From NCBI RefSeq assembly GCF_024868665.1, contig NC_079897.1:2463133-2527132 (forward strand): 64,000 bases of DNA, given 5' to 3'. A program made the position numbers and the translations under genes. Shown here piece by piece: positions 1 through 11,216 of this stretch; the stretch's first letter is position 1; every line of letters begins with the position of its first letter. The notes under the pieces were generated by a model. It did not search any database, was not told where the DNA came from, and saw nothing but the letters and a program-made list of their open reading frames with translations. Source of the DNA: Triplophysa rosa (Eukaryota; Chordata; Actinopteri; Cypriniformes; Nemacheilidae).

Positions 1-432
1 ACAAGTCACCAATTCCAAAACGACTTCAGTAAAAGTCTCCGAGTATCTGATTTTAACAGTACTTGAGTATTTTACTCATACTGAATGTAGGCTCAAAGAA
101 GCACTAGTCCTCAACACTTAAGAGACACGTCAGTGAAAAACAGTTGATTTGTGAGGAGAGCAATCGCATTTATTTTCTTAAATCATAATAAGACTGAACA
201 CCTCAAAATTGCAACAAATCATGGTCGACACCATAACCTACATCATTACAAACACCCTAAGTCTCATTTAAGCTCAAGTGCTCATAAGTAAACCAAACTC
301 CTTCAAAAGGGTCTCTTCAATATAACAGATAAATAAAATAATGTTAAGTAGAATTAAAAAGTCAAAGCCTTTTTGCACTGGACATGCTGGTTTGGGCCTC
401 ATCGCCAGCTGCAGTCATGTCCTCATTTCACA
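1..432. other. No gene recognised
   Basis: AT-rich sequence without a credible exon. I see no repeat boundary or RNA gene here. Confidence 0.5.
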
Positions 433-434
433 TA

Positions 435-1429
435 CACGGTTAGCCCTTACCTGCCATTTCTACAGTAATATATTGGCAACACTGTTGCCAGCTAGTTACT
501 GTAGGTGTTTTACAGTAAACTACTGCAATGGCTGTTTGAAGATACATTATTAAAGAATCTATTAACGCACTTAAGTCACACAGTCTTAGATGAACAAGTC
601 TAAATAACAGATGAACACAATAAATCTGTCAAGATTTCACCAGAGGAGAATTAAACACAAACATCAATAACATCTTCACATATTACAGACACCACTTTCA
701 CTTTATATCTGTCATCTGTGTAAGATCTTATTGAGATTTAACTCTAGTTCATAGTGGTTCAATTAGCTATGTTTTAAGTCACCATTATGGCGATCAGTGT
801 TTGCTTTGGTTGGACTCTTTGACTTTCTTGTAGCTTTAAAATATACACTTTTACCGCAACTTTATGTTTGCTTAGTAACTGAAGATACATCTGAAAGAAT
901 TCAATCATTAAATAATAATAATATAGCATTTAAGATTTATTAAGATATGTTTGGTAAAGTGATTACATGTTATAATGGAAAGATCTCTGTCAGAAAATCT
1001 TTCTTTGCAATTGAGACACAGTTAGACACTTGACATACAAACCTCATCAATGATGACAAACAATCATGAATGAGTTTTGTACTATGTACCCAGCATGCAT
1101 TGCAGCATGAAGCTGTTCAGTTGATTGTCACCATTGTTGAGATTCATATGTGGATTGTTCATTTCTCTGTGTCCGACTCATTCTATAGGTTAATATTTTG
1201 TCTTTTGAACTTTTGAAAATTGAAATACTATACATTCTTTTTACTGGTGTACATCACTTCATGGCAATAGTCCCACCATATGGTCAAATTTTGAGAAAAC
1301 ATGTTTAGAGCACATTTAGCAAGAGTTAATTTTTAAAATAAGAGCTATAGATGTGTGACCTACAGTAACTAGCTGGCAACAGTGTTGCCAATATATTACT
1401 GTTGAAATAGCGGGTAAGGGCTAACCGTG
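435..1429. mobile_element. TA-flanked inverted-repeat DNA element, 995 bp, non-coding
   Basis: The ends are inverted copies of each other. The left end reads CACGGTTAGCCCTTACC and the right end is its complement apart from small changes. The arms run about 75 bp (435-508 and 1360-1429). Each end is flanked by TA (433-434 and 1430-1431), as in Tc1/mariner elements. Each arm contains TATTGGCAACACTGTTGCCA, itself a small palindrome. The AT-rich interior encodes no transposase that I can see, so this is probably a non-autonomous copy. The family name is unknown to me. The superfamily call rests only on the TA duplication and the arms. Confidence 0.65.
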
Positions 1430-1616
1430 TATAAATCGCCAGCGATTGACATCTACCTGATACTGCACTCATATTCACATAAAGAAGCCATGTTGACAAG
1501 TTTTTGTAAGTTAGGGCAAAATCCACAAGATTGTAGTACCTTCATTGCCCTGTAAATGGCGATATTAATTATAAGATAGGTGTCATGCAAAATGTAATGT
1601 GTAATTGCATTAGTCA

Positions 1617-1783
1617 TTACAAATGTAGTGGAGTAAAGAGTACATATACTTGTTCAAAAATGTAGTTAAGTAGAGAGTAAAAGTTGCTAATATCTTTAAT
1701 ACTCAGTACAACTACAAAGTAGCCAAAAAGATACTTAAGTAAAGTAACTAAGTACATTTACTCCAATACTTTACACCACTGCC
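1617..1783. mobile_element. MITE fragment (TACTTT/AAGTA-rich hAT-like end)
   Basis: The stretch is built from GTAGTGGAGTAAAG, AGTTAAGTAGAG, TACTTAAGTAAAGTAACT and ends in TACTTTACACCACTG. This composition is typical of one end of a common fish hAT-like MITE. No partner end or target duplication was found, so it is called a truncated copy. Confidence 0.45.
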
Positions 1784-3075
1784 CATTGCATCGTGTTGTT
1801 CTGTCCGTTGGGAGCTGGGTTATTAGTTTCCAGTGCTGGTCTGGTCCAGTAGCGATAGTAATTTGCTCCTGGCCCTCTATCGGCTCGGCGTCAGCCCTCA
1901 CCAGGAGGTCGGGGCCCCATCCCTGGCCCTTTTGACTGAGCCTGTGACCTCGCCGTTAGAAAGCGCTTGTTAGCCGAGTTGAACCGTTTGGCTCGGCTGA
2001 GCACTAACAAGCTGCAGGTCCACATGTTGCAGGACCTGAGACCAAACCGGTGATGTGCAAGGATGACGTGGTTTTATCTCTCCTGATGCTGATGCTGGTT
2101 CAGTACAACATGGTGCAGTGATAAAAGAAGAGTGGAAAAGTGTTTATTTCAAAGCCGGAAAAAATAGGCTATTTTTGAGTGAGATGTAAAGAAAAACACA
2201 TTGTAGTGGAACTGCAAGGTCTGAGATGTTTCCTTTCAGTTAGAACAAACCATATCTATCCAAAGCATCTTATAGTGCGTTAGGACTTACACGTTGTGAC
2301 CCTGTCTGTGAAAACCCAGATTGTTTTGATATGTACTGTTTTCTTCTACTTGATGCAAAGATCATTCTGTAAAAATATAACCTCGTTATCTTCAATATTG
2401 ACTGAGTCAAAAATTGAAATCTATGTTTCAGAAACCAGCTTCAGGTAGTTTTTGTGCAAAATAATAAAACGTAGTGGTTATGTGCAATAATTTTTTTAGG
2501 TTTTCAGTGTTATATAGAAAATTCTTGTCCAAAGCTGAATAAAAATGAAACACTTGGCTGAAGGCCGGACATTGCCTTTCGTATTTCTTCCATTTATTTA
2601 GCCAATTTTTTCACTATTGCATAAACTAACTGAATGGTCAAAATGCTTTTTATATTTTGTCTTGCTTTTCAACATAATACAATATAACTTCAAATAAAAT
2701 TGAGCAAAACAAGTAGGCTAAATAAAATAAAAATTGAGCCCTCTCCTTTCTTGAATAGCCTTTAACTGACTGCTGAAAGAATGAAATGTACTCTGTCCCC
2801 CTACAACAAAACACTTTATTAAAAAGTGTCTTTCAACATTATACGCTAAAAATATGAATGGACGAATATTATTGGCTACATTGCAAAATGATTTAAAGAA
2901 AAAAAACATCCATGCAAGCAATTCTTACTGACAACCATTTCAGTTCACGTCTCTCCTTCAAACGCCGACTGTCACTGTTCTCTCAGAATGTGCACTCGTG
3001 GCTGGGATGCACAGAACATACTTTGACAAGTTGCTTAGTATTGTTACATGGAATTGTGTGCACGCGACCACTGTA
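1784..3075. other. No gene recognised
   Basis: A GC-rich patch at about 1862-2060 contains a possible hairpin (CTTGTTAG near 1967 against CTAACAAG near 2004). The remainder is AT-rich, and its short ORFs have no recognisable domain. Confidence 0.5.
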
Positions 3076-3079
3076 TCAC

Positions 3080-3476
<397 letters not shown>

Positions 3477-4199
3477 TCTCTTCACTCTTTTCTCGTTTCT
3501 TTGTTCATCCTGTAGCTTTAGTATCATGTAACACACTGCATGCCAGCACTACTGAGAATATGAAGATGTTATGAGACATTTTTAGGTTAAATTAACAGGA
3601 CTTTAATGGCTAAGGTATATTTGTAACAGGAAAAAGAAATAAAGAAATAATTGATTATTTAAACAAATACACATTTTTATTTACATATTTATTTCTTTTC
3701 TATTTTTATTTTTTAGTCATCATTTGCCTTTGTAAATAACGCAATAAATATCGTACCGCGGACTTTATACCGAGGTATTATCGCACAGTGAGATTTTGAT
3801 AGTTACATCCCTAATTTGTTATATATAGTTAATATAATATTATTTAAACGCATTTAAAATATGGTAATATGTATAACTACCACAATAATTACTATATAAG
3901 AAAAATGAGTGGTAGACTGTTCCCAAAACGAGTTGGTTTAAAGGCAGAATATGTAATTATTTTATGAAATATCCAGAAACCTCTTGCACAGCGTGATATA
4001 TTCCATGCAGTTGGCTACTTACACTATCCCAAATGTTCCCAAGATTGTGCATATCCAGAGAAATTCCTATTTTAAATAATGGCTCATCGCTTCTCCTTTG
4101 TAATTGTCGCATATCAGTGACTTAATATCCGCATCCTCATTTTCCGGTTGTAGAAACTACAGCAGTAGTCGGTTATACAGCATCTGGGACGGGTTTTCA
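3477..4199. other. No gene recognised
   Basis: AT-rich spacer. No exon, RNA gene or clear repeat boundary was seen. Confidence 0.5.
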
Positions 4200-4400
4200 C
4201 TAGAAAAGGGATACAGCTACCTCCACTGGGCATGCACACTTCAATACCGCATAATTTTTGTCACGCTGAAAACAGTTGATTAATATATATTTTTTTTATT
4301 GTAAGGTTAGGTTTAGGGTTGGGGTAGGTGTAGGTGTTAGCTAATGTCATTTATTGGCGAGATTTTGCGTCACTTCCGGCTGTAGCTGTATCCCTTCTAG
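4200..4400. mobile_element. Short palindromic MITE, 201 bp
   Basis: The left end CTAGAAAAGGGATACAGCTA pairs with the right end TAGCTGTATCCCTTCTAG, leaving a 2-nt indel. The interior carries a G/T-rich run (GGTTAGGTTTAGGGTTGGGG). No convincing target duplication was found. The next element starts two bases further on. Confidence 0.6.
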
Positions 4401-4402
4401 CT

Positions 4403-5032
4403 AGGGCTGTCACGATTATTAAATAATCGTCTCATCGCGATTGTTTGACCTCATCGCGATGAGTTTCAGATCATCGCAATTATTGCACATCTCTATAGAA
4501 GACACTAGGAGTGGCAGCTATTAGTGATAGTCAAGATGGAATACTTAAATGACCCAAACACAAATAAAACATATACATTACCTGCAGTACAATTTAATAT
4601 TATTTAAGCTAAACTCAGCGTGAAAACTAGTCTACCAAAATTTCATTAACATTACGAGTAAACTTTTATTGTAGTCTTGCAAGTGAGAAAAAATAGTAGA
4701 ACATTTCAACGATCATTTTAATGGTGGCTTCAATTCACCCTGATCAATTACTTAATTTACAAGTATTTGGGGTTGTATTATTGACAGTAAAAGCCTAAAC
4801 CTTAGATAGTATGATGACCCAATTTTTTCGTATGTATTTCCAAGAAAAAGAACATAGTCTTGTATATTCAGAACAATATGGTCGTTTCAATAGCTGAATC
4901 AAAAATGATATGAGAATTAAATAGTCAAAGCCTCTAAAACAGACAATTAATCGTCATAATCGCCAACCTACGAATTATCCAAATCCATATAGACAATTAA
5001 TCGTCAAGTCAATTTCATAATCGTGACAGCCC
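4403..5032. mobile_element. hAT-like MITE with AGGGCTGTCACGATTAT ends, about 630 bp
   Basis: The left end AGGGCTGTCACGATTAT mirrors the right end ATAATCGTGACAGCCCT. Further inverted segments (TAATCGTC, ATCGCGAT) lie inside. Such ends are typical of non-autonomous hAT-like elements of fish. No matching 8-bp duplication is visible. Just beyond the right end, 5033-5072 repeats parts of the terminus (GTCACGATTGACAAGGGCAC), so this edge looks rearranged. No coding capacity. Confidence 0.6.
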
Positions 5033-5975
5033 TTGTCACGATTGACAAGGGCACGATTGACCGTGACAGCAACAATCTCAATCCTAAAAAACGTAAACGT
5101 AGGCCAAATGAGGCAAGCAGGCTTCTGGACAAACGTAGGAATAAAACAAGAATAAATTGAGAGCGCTTCGCGACCAATTTAGACTCGACAGAATGTGTTT
5201 TAATAGACAGGTAAGCAAATCTTTTTTATTGTACAAGAAATGGTCATGCACAGATTATTTGAATAGATATGAATGCAGTTACCTATGAAATACAGTATAT
5301 AATCCGTATTTTAGTTATTACTATTGTTATAGGTGTTGTTCGATGACGCAGTATGCTGTCGTGTAATGTTAAAATGTTCTACACATGCAGGTATATTGCA
5401 CTTCATTTGTTCACCAGACTTGATAAAAAGCGTTATTGAAGTACAAGTCTATGGCAGTGTAATTAAATACAGTATGTGTTGCACAAAAATATGTAGCCAG
5501 TAACGTTACTTGTAAATACTGTGGGTTCGTTCAAATTTACTTTTTAAACGACGACTGTATGACTGTTTTAAACACGTAAAACTGCTCAGCATTATGCTAC
5601 CAAATCATTTGACAAAGTCATTACATTCCACGTTTCTTGCAGCTAATTCATTACGATGACATAAAATAATGTTATCAAACATAATACATTCATTCATTAC
5701 CTTGTGAGTGCACCATCTAGCGGTCCAAATTTACATATAAATTTACAGCCTAACTTGGTTCTTAGAAGTAAAAAAACAACAACAACATTCAGGAGCTTTG
5801 GAAGTATAGATATTTAAAATAGATTTTTTTCAACACACTCTTTTAGGGTGAATTCACTTTCTAACTGTTGATTAGATGGAATGATTGACACAGCGTAATG
5901 CATGATTAAAAGTAAATGTGAGATTGTCAAATTTTGTTCAAAGCAAAAATGTCAACTTGGCTGATTTGTTTTCAG
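5033..5975. other. Non-coding, presumed ncor1 intron
   Basis: This should be intron upstream of the first ncor1 exon in view. I looked for the preceding exon, which should end in a basic HARKQR-like segment, and did not see it. No other gene or repeat was recognised. Confidence 0.5.
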
Positions 5976-6148
5976 GAGCAGAACATTTGCCAACGTTATG
6001 ACGAGCTGATGACGGAGTGGGAGAAAAAAGTCGAGCGAATGGAGAACAACCCTCGCCGTAAAGCCAAAGACAGCCGCACACGTGAATATTACGAGAGGCA
6101 GTTTCCCGAGATCCGCAAGCAGCGTGAGCAACAGGAACGTTTCCAGAG
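5976..6148 (+). CDS. ncor1: Nuclear receptor corepressor (NCOR1-like), internal exon 1 of 4
   Basis: Follows acceptor TTTTCAG and ends at donor AG|GTCAGC. It encodes 57 codons plus two bases, opening EQNICQRYDELM and including ENNPRRKAK and QFPEIRKQREQQERFQ. This is the charged coiled stretch before the deacetylase-activating domain of NCOR/SMRT corepressors, nuclear proteins that carry HDAC3 to unliganded nuclear receptors. REQQERFQR and the next exon fit NCOR1 better than NCOR2. Together the four exons give 498 nt, exactly 166 codons, with all three junction phases matching. This is therefore genomic exon-intron sequence and not a processed copy. Human NCOR1 has over 2,400 residues, so only a small internal part is present. 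Confidence 0.93.
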
Positions 6149-7473
6149 GTCAGCCAGGCCTTCGAGTTTACCTTATGACTCAGTGCTCTGTCAGGCACAC
6201 ACATTCACCAGTATTGCTTTTCGCCGACACAGTTGTGATGTAACATCTTGTGTAAACACTGCCTAGTGTTCTGTCTGACCCAGCAGTTGGCCAATCAGCA
6301 TTGAGGATCCCGTGGGTGATGGGGTCAGATGTCAGGTTATAAAAGTTCCAGGTATAGAGGTTGCTGGGCTTCCCTGAATAACAGGGATCTGTCTCCCTCT
6401 CTGGAACACTACTTGGGCAAAACAGAGGAGCATTAAAGGGACAGTTCACCCAGAAAAATGAAAATTCTGTCATCTTACTCACCCTCAAGATTGTTCCAAA
6501 CCTGTATAAATGTCTTTGTTCTGCTGAACACACAGGAAGATATTTGAAAGGATATTTACAATTTTCAGTTCTGGGAACAACTTGAGGGTGAGTAAATGGT
6601 GGCAGAATTTTCGTTTTTTGGTGAACTATACCTATCACCATTGACCTTGATTCTCCCAAAAATACAGATACCTTTTTTGCTGATAAAACAAAAATTTGTT
6701 GCTGTTGTAGTTGATTGCAGATTGCCATACCGATGTAGAGGTGCATGTCCAATCGTTATTCCATTAATAGAGCTAGAAATAGTGTTCTTTGTTTTTGGGA
6801 CTACAGAGGTGATGCATATTTGTCCTTGAATGCAACTGTAAAGGACAACACAAAAGAACGATGCTGTCTATATATTGTCTAGGAATTATTTTGTGGCACT
6901 CAGTCTTTTACTCAAATCATATTAAAGAGTTAAATCATAAAAAAACAGTTCTTGTGGAACTGTTGATTCTGTAGTGTTAGTAAAAAAGTAAGGATACAGG
7001 AAACCCTGCCAGTTGTAAGTTTGGCGTTCCTTCCACATTTGCTGAAGAATGCCAGAATTGCCAGAAACAAATGTCATAAAAAATCCAGTAGTTAAAAACA
7101 CGCCATCAGTTTTGAATAAGAAAGTTCTGTTTCTTTAGTTAAAAGGTCAAAGGAGTTCCGTTAATTCACTTCTAACCGTCCAACTTCAGTGAGTGATGTT
7201 TGCCAGTTGTGATTGTTTAGAAAAGCCAGTATGTGTAGCCATTGTTGCTGGAGCCCGTCTCTAAACCGAAGAACTTCAGAGCTCATGAATAGACCTAGAG
7301 GAATCTGGCCAATAGCTGTAACCGCTGCTTCAAAGGCTTTTTTTGGGAGAAGAAACAGGGTGGGACTCTGGTCTGGTAGCTCGCTGGGAAAGCGCCGTTT
7401 CATGGATCGGAGACAACAAAGCCAGGAACAGAAAACTCTTTCTCTGACCATGCTTCATCCTTCTCTTCTTTAG
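6149..7473 (+). other. ncor1 intron
   Basis: GT-AG intron (GTCAGC...TTCTTTAG) in phase 2. It contains a TTAA-starting palindromic MITE at 6433-6636. The rest has no recognised feature. Short ORFs running through it are read-through or antisense artefacts. Confidence 0.85.
6433..6636. mobile_element. Angel-like fold-back MITE
   Basis: Starts TTAAAGGGACAGTTCACCC and shows the family core CATCTTACTCACCCTCAAG. It closes with the inverted form GAGGGTGAGTAAATG and GGTGAACTAT. The terminal CCCTTTAA of the right end is lost. It resembles the short fold-back elements described as Angel in cyprinids; the family name is my recollection. Confidence 0.7.
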
Positions 7474-7564
7474 GGTGGGTCAGAGAGGTACAGGTCTGTC
7501 TGCCACCATTGCAAGAAGCGAACATGAGATATCGGAGATCATTGACGGCCTTTCGGAGCAGGAG
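7474..7564 (+). CDS. ncor1: NCOR1-like, internal exon 2 of 4
   Basis: Ninety-one nt between acceptor TTCTTTAG and donor GAG|GTAAAC. One base completes the split Arg codon of the previous exon, and the rest reads VGQRGTGLSATIARSEHE then ISEIIDGLSEQE. The segment SATIARSEHEISEIIDGL is characteristic of NCOR1; NCOR2 has different residues here. This precedes the DAD motif. The frame is intact with no stop. Confidence 0.93.
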
Positions 7565-7975
7565 GTAAACCAGTGGCTTTTAATATCTGATCTGTAAGCC
7601 CAAAGACACTAGTTGTTGTACTTGTATCGCCCATTTAGACAGGAAAAACTGACACGCATAGTGACCAGCCACCCACCATTGGGTTCATTTTCTATGTGCC
7701 ATTTGTACAAAGTAATAAATCTGATTAAAAAAATTATGCTTTTACTTCTATGTTCTGACAAACCAATGGCTCCCGGAAATTGTCTTGGAGTCCTTTGGTA
7801 GACTGATAGGAGCTTGCGATTCACAAGTGCTTACCAATTTTGAGTGCAAGATGCATCAAGATAGTCAGTGACCGCACAGTGGGATGTGGGTGTGTCATCA
7901 TAGGCTCGGACTAGAGTAATGTCAACAAGTGCTGCAGAACCATCCTGGACATCAACACCTTTGTGTCTCTCGCAG
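7565..7975 (+). other. ncor1 intron
   Basis: Phase-0 intron GTAAAC...TCTCGCAG, 411 bp. No repeat or gene recognised. Confidence 0.85.
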
Positions 7976-8154
7976 AACAATGAAAAGCAGATGAGGCAGT
8001 TGTCTGTCATTCCTCCCATGATGTACGATTCGGAGCAGAGACGTGTGAAATTTATCAACATGAACGGCCTGATGGATGATCCCATGAAGGTCTACAAATC
8101 GCGCCAGTTCATGAACGTCTGGACTGAACATGAGAAAGCACTCTTTAAGGAGAA
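7976..8154 (+). CDS. ncor1: NCOR1-like, internal exon 3 of 4 (DAD and start of SANT1)
   Basis: Acceptor CTCGCAG, donor AA|GTGAGT. Fifty-nine codons plus two bases. NEKQMRQLSVIPPMMYD and QRRVKFINMNGLM belong to the deacetylase-activating domain that, with SANT1, binds and activates HDAC3. FMNVWTEHEKALFKEK is the first SANT1 helix with its conserved Trp. Very close to vertebrate NCOR1 (RQLSVIPPMM, RRVKFINMNGLM). The frame is intact and shows no sign of decay. Confidence 0.95.
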
Positions 8155-8229
8155 GTGAGTAACTGTGGTCACATTGTTGTAATTGTGTGTGTGTGTGTTT
8201 CTGAACTTTTTCTGTTTTCTGGGCGACAG
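8155..8229 (+). other. ncor1 short intron (75 bp)
   Basis: GTGAGT...GGCGACAG in phase 2, containing a short GTGTGTGTGT run. A compact intron of this size is normal for teleosts. Confidence 0.85.
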
Positions 8230-8284
8230 GTTTGTGCAGCATCCAAAGAACTTCGGGCTCATTGCTTCGTTTTTGGAGAGAAAG
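8230..8284 (+). CDS. ncor1: NCOR1-like, internal exon 4 of 4 (SANT1); last one found
   Basis: Acceptor GCGACAG, donor AAG|GTCAGT. One base completes a Lys codon, then FVQHPKNFGLIASFLERK, the second helix of SANT1. The next exon should encode the rest of SANT1 (a CVLYYYLTKK-like helix). I could not find it anywhere downstream, so the gene stops inside a folded domain. The exon ends in phase 0, whereas the next + strand exon in the window (eif3h, 24544) needs one base before it. A direct splice between them would shift frame and meet a stop after six codons. Confidence 0.93.
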
Positions 8285-8466
8285 GTCAGTGTGTGTTTGG
8301 TTGACTGCATTCGCACACAGAGCTCCCCTGAATGTTCACTGCTAGATGTTTGAACTGAACCACTGTAACAGGTTTACAGGCTCACATCACACCTACCACC
8401 CACGGACAGTGTTTTCCATGGATGGTGTTTTCTTTTCAAACTACATGTGACAGCTGTATTTGTAAT

Positions 8467-8710
8467 TCTCTCGCTCTCTCTCGCTCTCTCTCGCTCTCTC
8501 TCTCTCGCTCTCTCTCGCTCTCTCTCGCTCTCTCTCGCTCTCTCTCGCTCTCTCTCTCGCTCTCTCTCTCGCTCTCTCTCTCGCTCTCTCTCTCGCTCTC
8601 TCTCTCGCTCTCTCTCTCGCTCTCTCTCGCTCTCTCTCTCTCTCTCTCACGCTCGCTCACTCTCCCTCACTCTCTCCCTCACTCTCACTCTCTCACTCTC
8701 ACTCACTCTG
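8467..8710. repeat. (CT)n microsatellite with regular CTCTCTCTCG variants
   Basis: About 240 bp of CT on the + strand with CG inserted every 8-14 bases (CTCTCTCG units). It ends in CACTCTCCCTCACTCTC variants. The frames inside are artefacts. It starts 183 bp after the last ncor1 exon found, which makes it a plausible place for an assembly misjoin. Confidence 0.95.
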
Positions 8711-9030
8711 CACTGGTGATAATATTTTCTGTTGCCGAACATTCGGTGCATCCCTATTATATGTGAAATTTGTGTACAGTATGTCATGGAATCTATAGTT
8801 TACTGCGATAAATGCAATTTTTTGGCTAATATTGAGATTATTTAACATGATTACCCGCGGGCTTTTAAATCAACATAAAAAAGACCTTGTCTTTTTAACT
8901 TGAATTCAACTAAAAAAAAGCTGTAGATTTTTGAAAAATGGAATGCCGCACAAGAATAATTTTACTTCGACTATTTTATTTTGTAATCGACGATTACATT
9001 TAATTGCGATTGCAAGGTGAATCAAACCCA
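8711..9030. mobile_element. Probable decayed MITE remnants
   Basis: CGAACATTCGGTGCATCCCTA near 8738-8757 resembles the GGTGCATCCCTA end of a common fish MITE. TAATCGACGATTAC and AATTGCGATTGC near 8982-9015 resemble the interior of CGATTAT-type hAT-like elements. No boundaries or target duplications can be set. Confidence 0.35.
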
Positions 9031-11214
9031 TGACTGGAGTTGGTCTGGTGATCTGACCTGGAAACAGTCAGAGATCAGATTGACCAGAGTAAAGCTCATC
9101 TCCGCGTAATGAATGAATGAATGCAGTTGTTTGATTATTGGTTTAATATCTAATATCTATTGTCTGGGATCTCGTGTGTAAGAGACGAAGTTCCTGGCTG
9201 AAAACTTCAGGTGTTCTGTGGTTATCGATTAAGCGCACGGTACAGAGACAGACACTGGCAGGCATGTGCATTGCTCTGAGATTAGACCCACAATGTGGCC
9301 GTTAGATAAGCCTATCTATCCCACCGCTTCCCTCTACATTAAACCAAACCAACTTTCCATTCCCTCTCCCCGGTTTCACACGTGTGGCCGCGCGGGCAGC
9401 TGTCAGCTGAACTCTTCTGATCTGAATTATTAACTCGGGGAGGCTGAACCTATTAGGGATGCATGAAATTACGTGTTTTCAGATCCGTAAAGCTGGTGGG
9501 TTCGTCTGAAAAAAGACCAGCGGCTTTTAATGGATGTCGGGGTAATTGCGTTGGTATGGGGTCATGTGCATCAGACACATTTGAAAGGGGGTTAACACAG
9601 GACATGTTCGTGCATTATATAAGAGATTGAGTTCAATGGCGTGGAACAGAATATAGATGTTTTTTTTGTCGGCAGATGCAGAGAAACATCTGGACGTCAT
9701 GTAGTGTTCATGTTGATAAGCCAGTGATTCTGTAATGACTTCAATTTCTTTAACCATAAAACCCATAAGGTGATTGTGTAAAGAGTCTGTTTTTATAGAG
9801 ATATGTGAAGGTTTCGGATACTTTTTTGGTAGCTTATGAATTATTAATAGTCAGCATGTTGCTCAATATGTTTTGGAAGAGAGCGTATTGACTTTTTGAG
9901 TGTAAAATGTTTTTGATAGGTTTTTTTTGGTTCAAATATTTTTGTGATGCAAGCTATAAGAATGATCACGGATATGATATCTCTGGTATTTCTCCCTGAC
10001 ATCGAAGAGTCTCCTCCTTAGAAAAAGAATCTCACAAACGTCTCTGTCATTAGAGTTTCAGAAGAGATGTCAAGAGCGTCTCAAACTGAGCTCAGATTTG
10101 TCAAGTCTGCAATCAAAAGTCAATATTATTGAAGATCTCAATATGATCTTCAAACATTGAAACATTTAGAATCAAATGTCCTCAAATCTAGATTATTTGA
10201 CCTCTACAATCTACATTGTACACTCTTCATATATTTGGACAATTGTCTCATTTGTTTCTGTTTTTACTTCTCCTAAGCAATGAGAAACATCTGAGACCAA
10301 GTTGATACGACATAACTAAGAACTCCATCAAATCTCTGAGCAATGTAAGACCTCTGAACACCTGAACTCGGACTCTAATGTGAATCTTAAAGGAAACGTA
10401 ATCAGCGAGGAATCACGATCCAATCTCCTGTTTGGATTCTCATGAGACGTGGCCCGCCATCGCGACCTTGGCTCTGATCCCATCTGCTACTTAAAGGGCC
10501 TGATTTATTAATGCCACTGAATGTGTCCTGTCCAGGGTTTTAGTAGATTGATCTGCACCCTTCTCAAGACATTATTAATCACAGCGGAAGATCAGTCGCC
10601 CATCTTCCGAGAATCGTGCCACCTGATGTGTGATGTCACCTTTTGGCTCTTTGCGTGAGGGGGAACAAATGCACTCGTGTTTCAGGGTTCCCCCAGTGTT
10701 AGAAAAACGCATTTTTATAAGTTGCATTTAGTTTGGAATACGTTGAAACAGACTTGTTGAAGGTTTCGGTGGTTGTATAGTTTCTCTAGTTCCAAGCGGA
10801 AAGAGAAGAAGAGTGATCGTGAATTGTCTCTGCAGAATCGTCTCAGATTCACAAATGAGCATTTCACCTGAATAACAGCGCAACAGTTGAAGTTGCACAT
10901 TGCACACACATCATCAGAATTAAGCACCATCTGTCAGATTTCGTGAGGTTATGAACTGATGTGTCACAATGCTGCCACGGCAGATAATTAAACTACAAAT
11001 TAGAAACTAGAGTGCCATTTTCAGAAGGAAGTTCTCATGCATGCAAGACAGAAAAATAAATTCATTTTCAGTAAGCTGTCTTTTTTTTTTAGGGTCGGAT
11101 GAGTTTATTTTTCACTTTCTTAATTGTTGGACTTTGCTAACATGCTGGATTTTGTTTTGCTTTCTGTTAAGTAAACATCATATTTGAGAAATTGTGCCAA
11201 AGTTGTTCAAATCA
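9031..11214. other. No gene recognised; mostly low-repeat sequence
   Basis: No eif3h or ncor1 exon was found. The stretch contains one dispersed repeat (10195-10370, listed separately). Parts with mixed composition (about 9350-9440 and 10480-10640) look less repetitive than their surroundings and could be conserved non-coding DNA, but this cannot be shown from one sequence. Confidence 0.5.
10195..10370 (+). repeat. Dispersed repeat, copy 1 (partner at 43840-44010)
   Basis: Shares, in the same order, ACAATCTACATT, a CTTCA motif, AACATCTGAGAC, TTGATAC, CATAACT/CACAACT, and CTCCATCAAATCT with 43840-44010. Divergence is considerable and no termini are visible. Type unknown. Confidence 0.5.
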
Positions 11215-11216
11215 TA

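Noticed and set aside
4311..4345. Telomere-like GGTTAGGTTTAGGG sequence
   Set aside because: Only a few irregular units inside a 201-bp MITE; not a telomeric array.
5934..6266. 110-codon frame starting before the ncor1 exon
   Set aside because: Its first 14 codons are intron before the TTTTCAG acceptor and its last part is intron after the GTCAGC donor. Only the middle is exon.
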